A DNA stretch of 64,000 bases from Bacteroidia bacterium (GCA_016787705.1 JAEUTP010000017.1:257511-321510); one strand, 5' to 3'. Numbered from the stretch's first letter, positions 38,035 through 47,644 are shown. Notes: a model not told the origin generated them from the letters alone. Translations and numbers: made by a program.

Positions 38035-39450
38035 ATGAAAAATTTTGATTTTATTATTTGTGGCAACAATGTAGGTGCAATGGTTGCTGCTATTGAATTG
38101 GCAAAAAAAAGTAATGTCGCTGTAATTAACCCAACGCCAAACTGGGGCGCTCATTTTGCCGGAATTAAATTGAGTGAATACAAGTTTGATATAGGAATGA
38201 ATTTTTTTGAATTTGATTCCTTTCATAAAGAAGCGTTAGATCTTTTAACCTATAATCCAGAGGTCAGAAATGATTCTGCAAGATTTTTACCTCTTATAAA
38301 AGAGTTTTTTACAAAACGTATTGAAGTGGCCGAGTCACATAATTTAAAAACACTTGTAAATGGAACGTTTGGTGACGATATAATTATTGCGAATAATTTT
38401 GATATTTTAGATAAACTTCCTGCAGATATAAAAAACAAGATCATTGCTGAATTAAAAGCCATTTTAGCTGTTCCGAAAACAGAGTTACACGCGTCAAATA
38501 AAAAAATAAACGAAGACCTTTTTTTAAGAACAAATTATAAAAAAGTTTCCGTTATCAATCATGGCCAAACTTTTCATGATCTATTTATTGAACCTTTATG
38601 CAACAAAATATTTAATATTTCATCAGAAGAAGTGCCAGCAATATACCATCGTATTCCATGGACCCCTCTTTTTTATCCTGAAACTTTATTGCAGGCATTT
38701 AAAGACCCAGTTTATAAAATCAAACCAACGTTGTTTCATTACCCGAAAACAAATTATTTTGCGATCGCTTTAGAAACTTTGTTGTTAGAAATGAAAAGCA
38801 ATAACAATATCGAATTTATTAATTCTAAGATCACGGAATTAAAACCTGAAGGGGATAAATATATTGTTGAAACCGCAGAAGAAAAGTTAAGTGGTTCTAC
38901 GCTGGTTTGGGCAAACGATCTACAATCATTATTGAGTTATAATAAAAGCCTGCGACCAATAACTTTAGATAAAGCTTCTATTACAGTGGCGTTTTTGGCA
39001 ATTAAGTCTGAGTTTGTTAAAACAAAATTCTCAACTTTATATGTTGCGGCTGGTGAAGAGCTGGTTTACAGGGTTTCTAACCAAAATGTTTGCGCCGGAT
39101 TAAATGAAGAGATCACAAAAATTTCTATAGAATTAAATTTTGATAAATTAAACGAAAAAGGTATCAATGAAGATCAAAAGATTAAAGACTATATCTGGAA
39201 TTTTTTGATTAGTTCCGGTTGCCTGCAAACCGCTGCTGAGGCTATTTTCTTTGAAGTTAAAAGCATAAAAAATGCTGTTAATTTGCCAACCTTGAATAAT
39301 TTTAATAATTTTATAAAAAATCAACAATTAACTGGCCAACATTTCGGTAATGTGGAGTTAGTTGGGCCGGCATCGGGTTTCGGTTCAACTTCCTTTAACT
39401 GTCAGGTTGTACAAGGCCTTAAGTTAGGTGTAAAACACAATAAATTATGA
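38035..39450 (+). CDS. FAD/NAD(P)-dependent oxidoreductase-like protein (protoporphyrinogen oxidase / UDP-galactopyranose mutase fold)
   Basis: 471 residues. The N-terminus FDFIICGNNVGAMVAAIELAKK forms a beta-alpha-beta dinucleotide-binding fold, but the motif is GNNVGA rather than GxGxxG. The C-terminus has VELVGPASGFGSTSFNCQV, reminiscent of the second FAD-contact motif of amine-oxidase-like flavoproteins. Similar proteins occur in O-antigen clusters near methyltransferases; no reaction is assigned. It starts 53 bp after the first methyltransferase and overlaps the second by 4 bp (ATGA). Confidence 0.65.
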   Translation: MKNFDFIICGNNVGAMVAAIELAKKSNVAVINPTPNWGAHFAGIKLSEYKFDIGMNFFEFDSFHKEALDLLTYNPEVRNDSARFLPLIKEFFTKRIEVAESHNLKTLVNGTFGDDIIIANNFDILDKLPADIKNKIIAELKAILAVPKTELHASNKKINEDLFLRTNYKKVSVINHGQTFHDLFIEPLCNKIFNISSEEVPAIYHRIPWTPLFYPETLLQAFKDPVYKIKPTLFHYPKTNYFAIALETLLLEMKSNNNIEFINSKITELKPEGDKYIVETAEEKLSGSTLVWANDLQSLLSYNKSLRPITLDKASITVAFLAIKSEFVKTKFSTLYVAAGEELVYRVSNQNVCAGLNEEITKISIELNFDKLNEKGINEDQKIKDYIWNFLISSGCLQTAAEAIFFEVKSIKNAVNLPTLNNFNNFIKNQQLTGQHFGNVELVGPASGFGSTSFNCQVVQGLKLGVKHNKL

Positions 39451-40175
39451 GTTTAACGAAGGAAGAATTAAACAAGATAGCTCACGAGTATCATAATAAT
39501 GATGTGATGCAGGATAAGTTTATTGAAGACGAGTGCCAGTTTCATACTTACAACTGGGTGTTTGATAACATGAAAGGCTGTAAGAATGTTTTGGAAATGG
39601 GTTATGGTGAAGGCAATTTTACAAACGAATTAGTGAAACGTAATTTTAATCCAACAATTATTGATGGTTCAGACGTGTTATTGGACAAAGCAAAAAGTTT
39701 GTATGGTGATAAAGTTAATGTAGCTCATGCGCTTTTTGAAGAATATATACCTGAAACAAAATTTGATTGTGTTTTGGCAACACACGTTTTAGAACATGTT
39801 GATGAGCCGGTGGCCTTATTAAAACATATGAAGAATTGGATAACGCCAAATGGTAAAATTATTATAATTGTTCCGAATAAAGAATCTATTCATCGTCAGC
39901 TTTCTGTAATTATGGGCTTGCAACCTGCTTTGGATACTTTGGGAGGCAGAGATAAATTAGTTGGTCATCAAAGAGTTTATTCATTACAAACATTAGAAAA
40001 TGATGTAATTAAGGCCGGATTAAAAGTTTCTGATACCTGTGGTTTTTTCTTAAAAGTATTGCCAAACTCAATGATGTTGGATTATTCTAAAGAGTTAATT
40101 GTAGCTTTAAATAAAATTTCACCATTAATGCCTAAAAATTTGCTTGCAAATATTGCATTGATCGCTCATCATTAA
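39447..40175 (+). CDS. class I SAM-dependent methyltransferase, paralogue of the gene at 37235
   Basis: 242 residues. Motif I VLEMGYGEGNFT near 50, an acidic IIDGSD, and motif VLATHVLEHVDEPVALLKHM, the UbiE/Methyltransf_11 pattern. NKESIHRQLSVIMGL and DVIKAGLKVSDTCGFF correspond to the same C-terminal elements in the gene at 37235, so the pair probably arose by duplication. It is coupled to the oxidoreductase upstream and 4 bp before the glycosyltransferase. Confidence 0.85.
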   Translation: MSLTKEELNKIAHEYHNNDVMQDKFIEDECQFHTYNWVFDNMKGCKNVLEMGYGEGNFTNELVKRNFNPTIIDGSDVLLDKAKSLYGDKVNVAHALFEEYIPETKFDCVLATHVLEHVDEPVALLKHMKNWITPNGKIIIIVPNKESIHRQLSVIMGLQPALDTLGGRDKLVGHQRVYSLQTLENDVIKAGLKVSDTCGFFLKVLPNSMMLDYSKELIVALNKISPLMPKNLLANIALIAHH

Positions 40176-40179
40176 ACGT

Positions 40180-41106
40180 ATGTCAAAAATTACAATTATC
40201 ACCCCATGCTACGGTAATGAATTGAATATTCCAGATTACGCAGTTAAAATGCTTGAGAATGAAAAGATCTTTCCGGCAGATGTGGAGTTTGAATATATTT
40301 TGATAGACGATGGCTCAAAAGATAATACCTGGGCTGCTATGCAGGTATTTAAACAGCAGTATCCTGATAAAGTTAGAATTATAAAATTGGTTCGTAATTT
40401 TGGAAGTACTAACGCTGTTTTTTCTTCACTTCCTTATGCAACCGGTGATTGTATTGTTATTATTTCTGCCGATCTGCAAGATCCTCCTGACTTGATCCTT
40501 AAATTATATGAGAACTGGAAAAAAGGATTTAAGCTGGTTTTAGCTAATCGTACCAACCGCGAAGAGCCTTTAATGCAAAAGATCTTATCAAACAGTACGC
40601 ACATGATGATGAAAAAATTCGGGTTAAAGAACTTACCCGAAGGAGGCTTTGACATGAATTTATTTGATAAGGAAATAAAAGATATTTTAATAAAAATGGA
40701 CGATAAGAATTCATATTTTCCTTTCCTGCTTATGTGGTTGGGTTATGAGTTTGTTAGCATTCCATATGTAAGACGCAAAAGAGAGATCGGTAAATCGGGT
40801 TATACAATGGCAAAAAAGATCAAGGTATTTGTTGACGCCTTTGTCGCTTTTTCTTTTTTTCCTATAAGGCTAATTTCTATTTCAGGTTTAATTCTCGGAC
40901 TTCTTGCATTTGCTTATGGCATATTTGTTGTTGCAGGAAAATTGTTAGGTTATGTAGATACCCAGGGATGGTCTAGTTTAATGGTGGTTATATTATTTGT
41001 ATCTGCGTTTCAAATGATAGCTTTAGGTATAATAGGAGAATATGTCTGGAGAGGTCTTGAAGCTTCAAGGAACAGGCCAAACTTCCTGATAGAAAAAGTT
41101 CAATAA
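40180..41106 (+). CDS. family 2 glycosyltransferase with C-terminal membrane helices (GtrB/DPM-like)
   Basis: 308 residues. GT-A fold: ITIITPCYGNELNI at the N-terminus, IDDGSKDNT near 47, LVRNFGSTNAVFSS, and the metal-binding SADLQDPPDL near 100. Two C-terminal transmembrane segments (about 229-251 and 264-287, SLMVVILFVSAFQMIALGIIG). This is the layout of polyprenyl-phosphate glycosyltransferases such as GtrB or ArnC, which make lipid-linked monosaccharides at the inner membrane. A GT-C enzyme such as the protein at 33395 could use the product; this link is inferred. Confidence 0.87.
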   Translation: MSKITIITPCYGNELNIPDYAVKMLENEKIFPADVEFEYILIDDGSKDNTWAAMQVFKQQYPDKVRIIKLVRNFGSTNAVFSSLPYATGDCIVIISADLQDPPDLILKLYENWKKGFKLVLANRTNREEPLMQKILSNSTHMMMKKFGLKNLPEGGFDMNLFDKEIKDILIKMDDKNSYFPFLLMWLGYEFVSIPYVRRKREIGKSGYTMAKKIKVFVDAFVAFSFFPIRLISISGLILGLLAFAYGIFVVAGKLLGYVDTQGWSSLMVVILFVSAFQMIALGIIGEYVWRGLEASRNRPNFLIEKVQ

Positions 41107-41130
41107 TTAATTTTTAAAACATATATCAAA

Positions 41131-42234
41131 ATGAGTACAATTCCTTTTTTAAATTTTGATCCAATGCACAAAATGATCCGTGACGAGATCATGAGATCAT
41201 TTGCAGATGTTTATGATGCCAATTGGTTTATAATGGGAAAAAAATTAGAAGCATTTGAAAAGGAATACGCTGCTTTTAATGATACAAAATTTGCGATTGG
41301 TGTTAGCAATGGTTTAGATGCTTTGCATTTGGCACTAAAAGCATTAAATGTTACTAAAGGAGATGAGGTTATAGTTCCTTCAAACACTTATATTGCTACG
41401 GCGCTGGCAGCTTCTTATGTTGGCGCTACACCTGTTTTTGTAGAACCAAATGCAAGAACCTATAATATGGATCCTGCAAATATTGAAGCCGCAATAACAA
41501 GTCGCACAAAAGTTATTATGCCCGTGCATTTATACGGACAAGCTTGCGAAATGGATGCTATTATGGCCATTGCAAAAAAGCATAATTTGTTTGTAGTGGA
41601 AGATAATGCGCAGGCGCATGGCGCAACTTTTAATGGAAAAATAACAGGTAGTTTTGGTCACGCAAATGGCACAAGTTTTTATCCAGGAAAAAATTTAGGT
41701 GCTTTGGGTGATGGTGGAGCTTTAACTACTAATGATGCAGATATTGCAAAAAAAATAATGATGCTGCGAAATTATGGTTCAGAAAAAAAGTACCATAATG
41801 AGTCGATTGGGTTTAATATGCGTTTGGATGAAGTACAGGCTGCGTTTCTTTCGGTTAAACTAAAACACTTAAACGAGTGGACAAAACAAAGAAAGGTAAT
41901 TGCACACCAATATAACGATGCTTTAAAAAATGTGGGCGATCTTATTTTACCAGAGGTGCATAAGGATGCTACACATGTTTATCATTTATATGTTATTAAA
42001 ACTAAAAACAGGGATAAGCTGCAAAAACATTTATCAGATAATGGTATTGGTACATTGATTCATTACCCAATTCCACCACATTTGCAAAAAGCGTACGCAT
42101 CATTAAAAAAGAAAAAAGGTGATTATCCTATTGCTGAAGAGCTAGCTGAAAATTGTTTGAGTTTGCCTATTTGGCCCGGAATGACACAAGAGCATGTGAA
42201 AACCGTTGCCGATGCTATTAAGAAAGCATTTTAA
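41131..42234 (+). CDS. DegT/DnrJ/EryC1/StrS sugar aminotransferase (FdtB/QdtB-like)
   Basis: 367 residues. PLP-dependent aminotransferase of nucleotide keto-sugars. Seen: [16 protein letters not shown] near 57, EDNAQAHGA, and the PLP lysine K187 in [17 protein letters not shown], a form characteristic of FdtB/QdtB, which aminate the dTDP-3-keto-6-deoxyhexose made by FdtA/QdtA. Together with the cupins at 32866 and 35906 this supports a 3-amino-3,6-dideoxyhexose. Last gene of the cluster on the plus strand; its stop is 38 bp from that of the convergent dnaB. Confidence 0.9.
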   Translation: MSTIPFLNFDPMHKMIRDEIMRSFADVYDANWFIMGKKLEAFEKEYAAFNDTKFAIGVSNGLDALHLALKALNVTKGDEVIVPSNTYIATALAASYVGATPVFVEPNARTYNMDPANIEAAITSRTKVIMPVHLYGQACEMDAIMAIAKKHNLFVVEDNAQAHGATFNGKITGSFGHANGTSFYPGKNLGALGDGGALTTNDADIAKKIMMLRNYGSEKKYHNESIGFNMRLDEVQAAFLSVKLKHLNEWTKQRKVIAHQYNDALKNVGDLILPEVHKDATHVYHLYVIKTKNRDKLQKHLSDNGIGTLIHYPIPPHLQKAYASLKKKKGDYPIAEELAENCLSLPIWPGMTQEHVKTVADAIKKAF

Positions 42235-42272
42235 TTTTAAAAACAGAAACAAAATTTTAATGAATCTCTTTA

Positions 42273-43856
42273 TTAAAAAGGAGGTTCGTTAAAGTCTTCA
42301 ATATCGTTTCGTTTTACAATATCACTATTATTGTCTTCTACTTTATCCCAGTTTTTTGACGCAACAGTTTTTGTTCCTGTATTTAAAAAATCATTATTTT
42401 GTTGCAATGGGCCGGGGTTATTTTGATTGTAAATAATATCTTGTCCTTCAGTATAATCCAAATCGGCAAATTTAGCATATTGCCCAATAAAGCGCAGTTT
42501 AACCGTCTCTAAAGCACCGTGCCTGTTCTTGGCTATAATAACTTCGGCGCGGCCTTTAGTTGGCTGATTTTCTTCATCCACTTCCAAACCATAATATTCA
42601 GGACGATAAATGAACATTACCATATCCGCATCCTGCTCAATAGCTCCTGACTCACGTAAATCACTTAATTGCGGGCGTTTGCTGCCTCCCGGCCTGTTTT
42701 CTACCTGTCGACTTAATTGGGAAAGTGCTATGATAGGTATTTCTAATTCTTTTGCTAAACTTTTTAATCCGCGAGAGATCTGGCTGATCTCCTGTTCACG
42801 GTTTCCTTTTCCGTCAGGACCGCCGCTCATTAACTGCAAGTAGTCAATAATTATTAATTCTACTTTTTGATTCTCTTTTAAACGACGTGCTTTGGCGCGT
42901 AATTCAAAAATAGAGAGTGCAGGCGTATCATCAATAAATAATGGCGCTACCGCTAATTTTTTAATACGTTCATTTAATTGAACAAATTCGTGATTATCTA
43001 AATTTCCTTTTAAGATCTTATCCTGGGCAATTTCAGTTTCACTTGATATCAAACGTTTTACCAATTGCAAGCTGCTCATCTCTAATGAGAAAATTGCAAC
43101 GGGTTTATTAAATTCAACGGCGGCATTCTTAGCCATCGAAACAACGAAAGCCGTTTTACCCATACCTGGCCTTGCCGCTAAAATTAAAAGATCAGATTTT
43201 TGCCAGCCACCCGTTATACGGTCCATGGCTGTAAATCCGCTTGGTACGCCTGATAGACCGTCGGTTTGATTTGCCGCCGTTTCAATTTCGGTAATTGCTT
43301 TTGCAATAAGCGTGCTCATTTTATCGTGCTGTTTACGCACGTTAGAATCTAGTATCTCAAAAATATTTTTTGTGGTTTCGTCAAGCAATTCAAAAACATC
43401 AGTGCCATCTTCGTAGGCCACCTTAATAGTTTCAGTACTTAAACGAATCAATTCGCGCTGCAAATATTTTTGCGCAACAATACGCGCGTGAAATTCGATG
43501 TTGGCAGATGATGCAATGCGATTGGTTAATGCAGAAACATAATAAGCACCACCAACAACCTCTAATTCACCGGTACGTTTTAATTCCTGTGTAACAGTTA
43601 AAATATCTACGGGTTCAGAGCGGTTAAATAATGCCACCATGGCTGCAAACACACGGCCATTTTGGTCTTTGTAAAAAGCTTCAGGACTTAAAATATCAAT
43701 TACAGTACTTAGCGCTTCTCTTTCTAAAAGCATAGCGCCAAGCACAGCTTCTTCTAATTCTACTGCCTGTGGTGGTAATTTCCCTACTTCATTCGCGCTT
43801 GTAGAAGGGTTATTAAAAATACGTTTACGGGTCTTATTTTGATTGTCCTGGTCCAT
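42273..43856 (-). CDS. dnaB: replicative DNA helicase DnaB
   Basis: 527 residues, with no intein. N-terminal DnaB domain (PPQAVELEEAVLGAMLLE at about 28-45), then the RecA-like motor: Walker A ARPGMGKTA, Walker B ELIIIDYLQLM, the DnaB-specific LRESGAIEQDAD and FIYRPEYY. It unwinds the fork as a hexamer. The C-terminal 70 residues are Asn-rich and probably disordered. Single gene between the polysaccharide cluster and a 355-bp intergenic region. Confidence 0.95.
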   Translation of the reverse strand: MDQDNQNKTRKRIFNNPSTSANEVGKLPPQAVELEEAVLGAMLLEREALSTVIDILSPEAFYKDQNGRVFAAMVALFNRSEPVDILTVTQELKRTGELEVVGGAYYVSALTNRIASSANIEFHARIVAQKYLQRELIRLSTETIKVAYEDGTDVFELLDETTKNIFEILDSNVRKQHDKMSTLIAKAITEIETAANQTDGLSGVPSGFTAMDRITGGWQKSDLLILAARPGMGKTAFVVSMAKNAAVEFNKPVAIFSLEMSSLQLVKRLISSETEIAQDKILKGNLDNHEFVQLNERIKKLAVAPLFIDDTPALSIFELRAKARRLKENQKVELIIIDYLQLMSGGPDGKGNREQEISQISRGLKSLAKELEIPIIALSQLSRQVENRPGGSKRPQLSDLRESGAIEQDADMVMFIYRPEYYGLEVDEENQPTKGRAEVIIAKNRHGALETVKLRFIGQYAKFADLDYTEGQDIIYNQNNPGPLQQNNDFLNTGTKTVASKNWDKVEDNNSDIVKRNDIEDFNEPPF

Positions 43857-44211
43857 AATGAAATTGCTCTTTTATTCCGTCCTTTATAATAATTGTCTCA
43901 TCTCTTGCACTTTCTTCCTTTCAAATTCTAATTAGTATAAGGGGGAGGCAAATGTGCGAAAAATTGCTTCATCTTAAATTTACAAAACCTTAAACAATAT
44001 TCATAACTTGTGCATAAATATTGTTACTATGTGTGAGCCCAATAAAATCAATACTTTCAGACAGGTAAGTTTGTTCATAATTCCAAAACTCACTTCTCAA
44101 CACAAACGGTGTTAGGGAATTGTTAATTGTTTATTACAGTTCATTTTCAGGTAATTAAACTTTTATAAGAAAAATTATGTTTGGATTTTGAGTAATTTTA
44201 ATACTTAAAAT
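43857..44211. other. 355-bp intergenic region between dnaB and a hydroxyacid dehydrogenase gene
   Basis: No open frame or RNA gene seen. It contains a 9-bp inverted repeat AACAATATT/AATATTGTT (43993-44001 and 44017-44025) with a DnaA-box-like TGTGCATAA at 44009-44017 in its centre, and a TATGTTTG promoter element at 44176-44183. It should hold the divergent promoters of both flanking genes. Confidence 0.6.
44176..44183 (+). promoter_or_regulatory. predicted -7 element for the hydroxyacid dehydrogenase gene
   Basis: TATGTTTG, exact TAnnTTTG, 28 bp upstream of the ATG at 44212. Confidence 0.5.
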
Positions 44212-45153
44212 ATGAAGGTATTACTGGCAGATTCTAATCATCCTGTTCTTAATGAAACACTTACCAATGCTGGCTTTGAGTGCGACCTGTTTTGGAACAA
44301 AAGTTCCGAAGAATTGGTCTCTCTTTTGCCAAATTATGATGCTCTTGTTATCAGAAGTAAATTCAGGATCACAAAACAAATTATTGATTCTTGCCACAAA
44401 TTAAAATGCATTGGCCGAGTGGGAGCAGGGATGGAAAATATTGATGTGGATTATGCAACTGCAAAAAAAATAAAATGTGTAAGTGCGCCCGAAGGTAATA
44501 GGGATGCGCTTGGTGAACACGCTATTGCCATGTTGTTAATGCTGGCCACCAAATTAAAAAAAGCAGATCTGGAAGTAAGAAAAGGAATTTGGTTACGTGC
44601 AGAGAACCGTGGCTTTGAATTAAAAGATAAAACCTTTGGTGTTATTGGTTACGGACAAATGGGCAGTAGCTTTGCAAAAAAATTAACAGGTTTTGATTGT
44701 AAGATCTTAGTATACGATAAATATATTTCGGGTTTTGGAAATGATGTAATTATTGAATCAACCTTTGAAAAATTACTTGAAGAGTGTGATATTATTAGCT
44801 TACATGTACCGTTAACCAAAGAAACGGAGTATATGATAAATGCAGACTTTATTAATAAATTCAAAAAAGAAATTTATATTATTAATACTGCAAGAGGTAA
44901 ATGTTTAAATACAAAAGATCTTGTTACTGCACTTGAGAGCGGAAAAGTAAAAGGTGCCTGTTTGGATGTTTTGGAATATGAAAGCGTATCTTTTGAACAA
45001 ATTGAGAATAAAAAAATTCCTGCGCCTTTAAATTATCTTATCAATTCTGATAAAGTTATTTTAAGTCCACACATTGGTGGTTGGACACATGAAAGCAATT
45101 TTAAAATGAGTAAGATAATTGCCGAGAAAATGATAAGTGTATTAAAAGCTTAA
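44212..45153 (+). CDS. D-2-hydroxyacid dehydrogenase (3-phosphoglycerate dehydrogenase-like, no ACT domain)
   Basis: 313 residues, NAD-dependent. Seen: IGRVGAGMENIDV near 77, the Rossmann GVIGYGQMGSSFAKKL near 145, NTARGKCLN with the catalytic Arg, a Glu in the LDVLEYES region, and the catalytic His in SPHIGGWTHES. The RVGAG..NID pattern is that of SerA-type enzymes, but the regulatory ACT domain is absent, as in many Bacteroidota. Serine synthesis is likely; another 2-hydroxyacid cannot be excluded. Single gene; its stop is 6 bp from that of a convergent lipoprotein gene. Confidence 0.85.
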   Translation: MKVLLADSNHPVLNETLTNAGFECDLFWNKSSEELVSLLPNYDALVIRSKFRITKQIIDSCHKLKCIGRVGAGMENIDVDYATAKKIKCVSAPEGNRDALGEHAIAMLLMLATKLKKADLEVRKGIWLRAENRGFELKDKTFGVIGYGQMGSSFAKKLTGFDCKILVYDKYISGFGNDVIIESTFEKLLEECDIISLHVPLTKETEYMINADFINKFKKEIYIINTARGKCLNTKDLVTALESGKVKGACLDVLEYESVSFEQIENKKIPAPLNYLINSDKVILSPHIGGWTHESNFKMSKIIAEKMISVLKA

Positions 45154-45159
45154 GTTGGC

Positions 45160-45639
45160 TTAATAATTAACCGTAAACTGGGGCGTTGTAACTATATTAG
45201 ATTTGTGCCCTGCTTCATCTATTGCAAAAACAGAATACTTAAAGATCTTGATAGAGTCCGCAGGTCTGAATTCCGTCATTGGAATGTAGATCTCACCTTT
45301 AATTGATTTGCCTTTAAAGCCATCACCGGGTTGCGTAATGATCTTAGCAATTGCAAAGGTATCGTTTACATTGGTATCAAAAAAACCTGTAAATTGGTGA
45401 GTCCCTGAATTGTAATAATAAAATTTAATGATAATGTTTGGCACCACCGCTTTTTCTTCACGGAAAATATCGCCGTCGCCATCTTCATAACCTAAAATAA
45501 GCTGGCCATTATCTACGCCATTTGTTTTAGACGAGGTAAAATCAAGATAATCCAATGTAGGCTCTGGTGATTTGCTTGGACGTTTTACGCAACCAAAACA
45601 AATTACACAAAACAAAAATATTGTTGCAATAAAGCGCAT
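45160..45639 (-). CDS. hypothetical lipoprotein
   Basis: 159 residues with a lipoprotein signal peptide (lipobox CFGC, Cys17) followed by a Ser/Pro stretch. The mature part is a single beta-rich domain with GYEDGDGDIF and PADSIKIFKYSVFAIDEAGHKSNIVTTP; the DGDGD loop suggests calcium binding and the end resembles an Ig-like edge. I do not recognise a family. Monocistronic. Confidence 0.6.
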   Translation of the reverse strand: MRFIATIFLFCVICFGCVKRPSKSPEPTLDYLDFTSSKTNGVDNGQLILGYEDGDGDIFREEKAVVPNIIIKFYYYNSGTHQFTGFFDTNVNDTFAIAKIITQPGDGFKGKSIKGEIYIPMTEFRPADSIKIFKYSVFAIDEAGHKSNIVTTPQFTVNY

Positions 45640-45664
45640 GTTCTAAAATCTATCTATAAATTTA

Positions 45665-45672
45665 CAAAATTA
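45665..45672 (-). promoter_or_regulatory. predicted -7 element for the lipoprotein gene
   Basis: Read on the minus strand it is TAATTTTG, an exact TAnnTTTG match, 25 bp before the ATG at 45639. Confidence 0.45.
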
Positions 45673-45691
45673 TAACATTACAGCCAAAGCT

Positions 45692-46684
45692 TTGTTCAAT
45701 AACGAAAATAGAATATTTAATATTGCCTCTGAAAATGAATTTTCTGAGCTTTCTTTAAGTATTTTTAACTTCCAGGCAACGCAAAACCCCTTTTACCGGC
45801 AGTGGATAGAGCTTTTAAAGATCGATCCTAAACGTGTATTAACCCTTGATCAAATACCTTTTTTGCCTATCGAATTCTTTAAAAAGAATGAAGTTGTTAG
45901 TTCTCCAATAACTCAAAATACAGTTAAATTTACAAGCAGCTCAACCACTTCGCAACTACCTTCAACACATTTTGTAAATGATATTGGTGTTTATGAAAGC
46001 AGTTTCTTAAATGGTTTTGAATTGTTTTATGGCAAACCATCAGAATACTGTATTTTGGCCTTACTGCCAAATTATTTGCAACGCAAAGGGTCTTCATTGG
46101 TTTACATGTGTGATAGATTGATCAAAGATTCAAAACATATTTTAAGTGGATTTTTTTTAGATGACATAGATAAATTAATTGGCATTATTGAAGAACTAAA
46201 AAAAACAAAACAAAAAGTGATTTTAATTGGTGTTTCCTATGCATTAATGGATCTGTGTGATAAAGGAATTCATTTAGGTGAAAATTTTATTGTAATGGAA
46301 ACCGGCGGTATGAAAGGCACACGTGAAGAATTATTAAAGCCGGAATTGCACTCTTATCTTAAAAGCGGATTTAAAATAAATATTATTCATAGTGAATATG
46401 GCATGACGGAGTTGTTAAGCCAGGCTTATAGTTTGGGTAATGAAGAATTTCTTGCGCCACCCTGGATGAAATTTTTAATTCGTGAAGTGGATGATCCTTT
46501 AAAAATACGAACCGATCATAAAACCGGCGGTATTAATGTTATTGATCTGGCTAACGTAAACTCTTGTTCATTTATTGCAACAAAAGATCTTGGTAAAATA
46601 AATAGCAATGGAAAACTAGAATTAATGGGGCGCTATGATAACAGTGATGTACGCGGTTGCAATTTGATGTTTGGAAGTTTTTAA
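45692..46684 (+). CDS. LuxE-like acyl-protein synthetase / acyltransferase
   Basis: 330 residues of the ANL-like LuxE domain. Seen: an ATP-loop version TSSSTTSQ near 77, METGGMKGTREELLK near 203, and HSEYGMTELLSQAY near 231 (the YGxTE adenylation motif). LuxE activates fatty acids for a reductase; here no LuxC or luciferase genes are nearby, so the acceptor is unknown. Start is TTG at 45692: the in-frame stop at 45644-45646 is followed by no ATG. Its stop overlaps that of convergent pyrB by 4 bp. Confidence 0.78.
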   Translation: MFNNENRIFNIASENEFSELSLSIFNFQATQNPFYRQWIELLKIDPKRVLTLDQIPFLPIEFFKKNEVVSSPITQNTVKFTSSSTTSQLPSTHFVNDIGVYESSFLNGFELFYGKPSEYCILALLPNYLQRKGSSLVYMCDRLIKDSKHILSGFFLDDIDKLIGIIEELKKTKQKVILIGVSYALMDLCDKGIHLGENFIVMETGGMKGTREELLKPELHSYLKSGFKINIIHSEYGMTELLSQAYSLGNEEFLAPPWMKFLIREVDDPLKIRTDHKTGGINVIDLANVNSCSFIATKDLGKINSNGKLELMGRYDNSDVRGCNLMFGSF

Positions 46685-47607
46685 CCTTGCCTGCCTGCTA
46701 ATAGAAACATCACAGCCATTCTAACAGCCACACCATTCTCCACTTGTTCTAAAATAATAGATTGTTTGCTGTCAGCTACATCGCTGGTGATCTCCACACC
46801 ACGATTAATAGGGCCCGGATGCATGATAATTATCTTTTTAGAAACACTGTCCAGCAATTCTTTATCTAAACCATAAAGCATGCTGTATTCTCTTAGGGTT
46901 GGGAAGTATTTTATATCCTGACGCTCCAACTGAATGCGTAACATATTTGCTACATCACACCATTCTAAAGCTTTTTTAAGATCTAATTCTACTTCAACAC
47001 CTAAAGAACGAATGTGTTTTGGAATGAGTGTTAGCGGGCCGCATACTTTTACAATAGCACCTAGTTTTTGTAAGCAAAATATATTTGATAGCGCTACGCG
47101 TGAATGTAAAATATCACCAACTATTACAATTTTTTTACCTTTAAGATCGCCCAGTTTTTCCTGTATAGAAAAAGCATCCAATAAAGCCTGCGTGGGATGT
47201 TCGTGTGCGCCATCTCCCGCATTAATAATTTTCGCATTTACTTTTTTAGAAAGAAAAACTGCCGCTCCTGCGCTTGCGTGGCGCATAACGATCATATCCA
47301 CTTTCATGGCCAGGATGTTATTTACTGTATCAATTAAAGTTTCTCCTTTTTTTACGGAAGAGTTTGAGGCAGAAAAATTGATGGTATCGGCACTTAATCG
47401 TTTTTGAGCCAGCTCAAAAGATAAGCGTGTGCGGGTTGAATTTTCGAAAAATAAATTGGCTATTGTAATGTCTCTTAAAGAAGGAACTTTTTTAATGGGA
47501 CGGTTAATGACTTCTTTAAAATTTTGAGCGGTACTTAAAATAAGATCAATATCGTTTTTTGTTAGATTTTTTATTCCAAGGAGATGGTTAACGCTTAAGT
47601 GGCTCAT
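46681..47607 (-). CDS. pyrB: aspartate carbamoyltransferase catalytic subunit
   Basis: Second step of pyrimidine synthesis: carbamoyl phosphate + aspartate to carbamoyl aspartate. 308 residues from the ATG at 47605-47607 (MSHLSVNHLLGIKNL). An ATG 11 codons upstream exists, but a predicted -7 element at 47645-47652 would place the transcript start right at it, and family members begin near the HLLGI stretch. Seen: the carbamoyl-phosphate motif STRTRLSF, KKGETLIDT, HPTQALLDAF and the C-terminal MHPGPINRGVEI. No regulatory pyrI is adjacent; pyrR is two genes upstream. Confidence 0.94.
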   Translation of the reverse strand: MSHLSVNHLLGIKNLTKNDIDLILSTAQNFKEVINRPIKKVPSLRDITIANLFFENSTRTRLSFELAQKRLSADTINFSASNSSVKKGETLIDTVNNILAMKVDMIVMRHASAGAAVFLSKKVNAKIINAGDGAHEHPTQALLDAFSIQEKLGDLKGKKIVIVGDILHSRVALSNIFCLQKLGAIVKVCGPLTLIPKHIRSLGVEVELDLKKALEWCDVANMLRIQLERQDIKYFPTLREYSMLYGLDKELLDSVSKKIIIMHPGPINRGVEITSDVADSKQSIILEQVENGVAVRMAVMFLLAGRQG

Positions 47608-47644
47608 TATTTTTGAAAACAGGTTAAAATTGATTTTCAAAAGC

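Noticed and set aside
43857..44211. Chromosomal replication origin near dnaB
   Set aside because: Only one DnaA-box-like site and no box cluster, AT-rich unwinding element or dnaA gene; a single box can arise by chance in AT-rich DNA.
47608..47640. Longer pyrB start at 47640
   Set aside because: A predicted -7 element at 47645-47652 leaves no room for a leader, and the family's N-terminus begins near the internal ATG.
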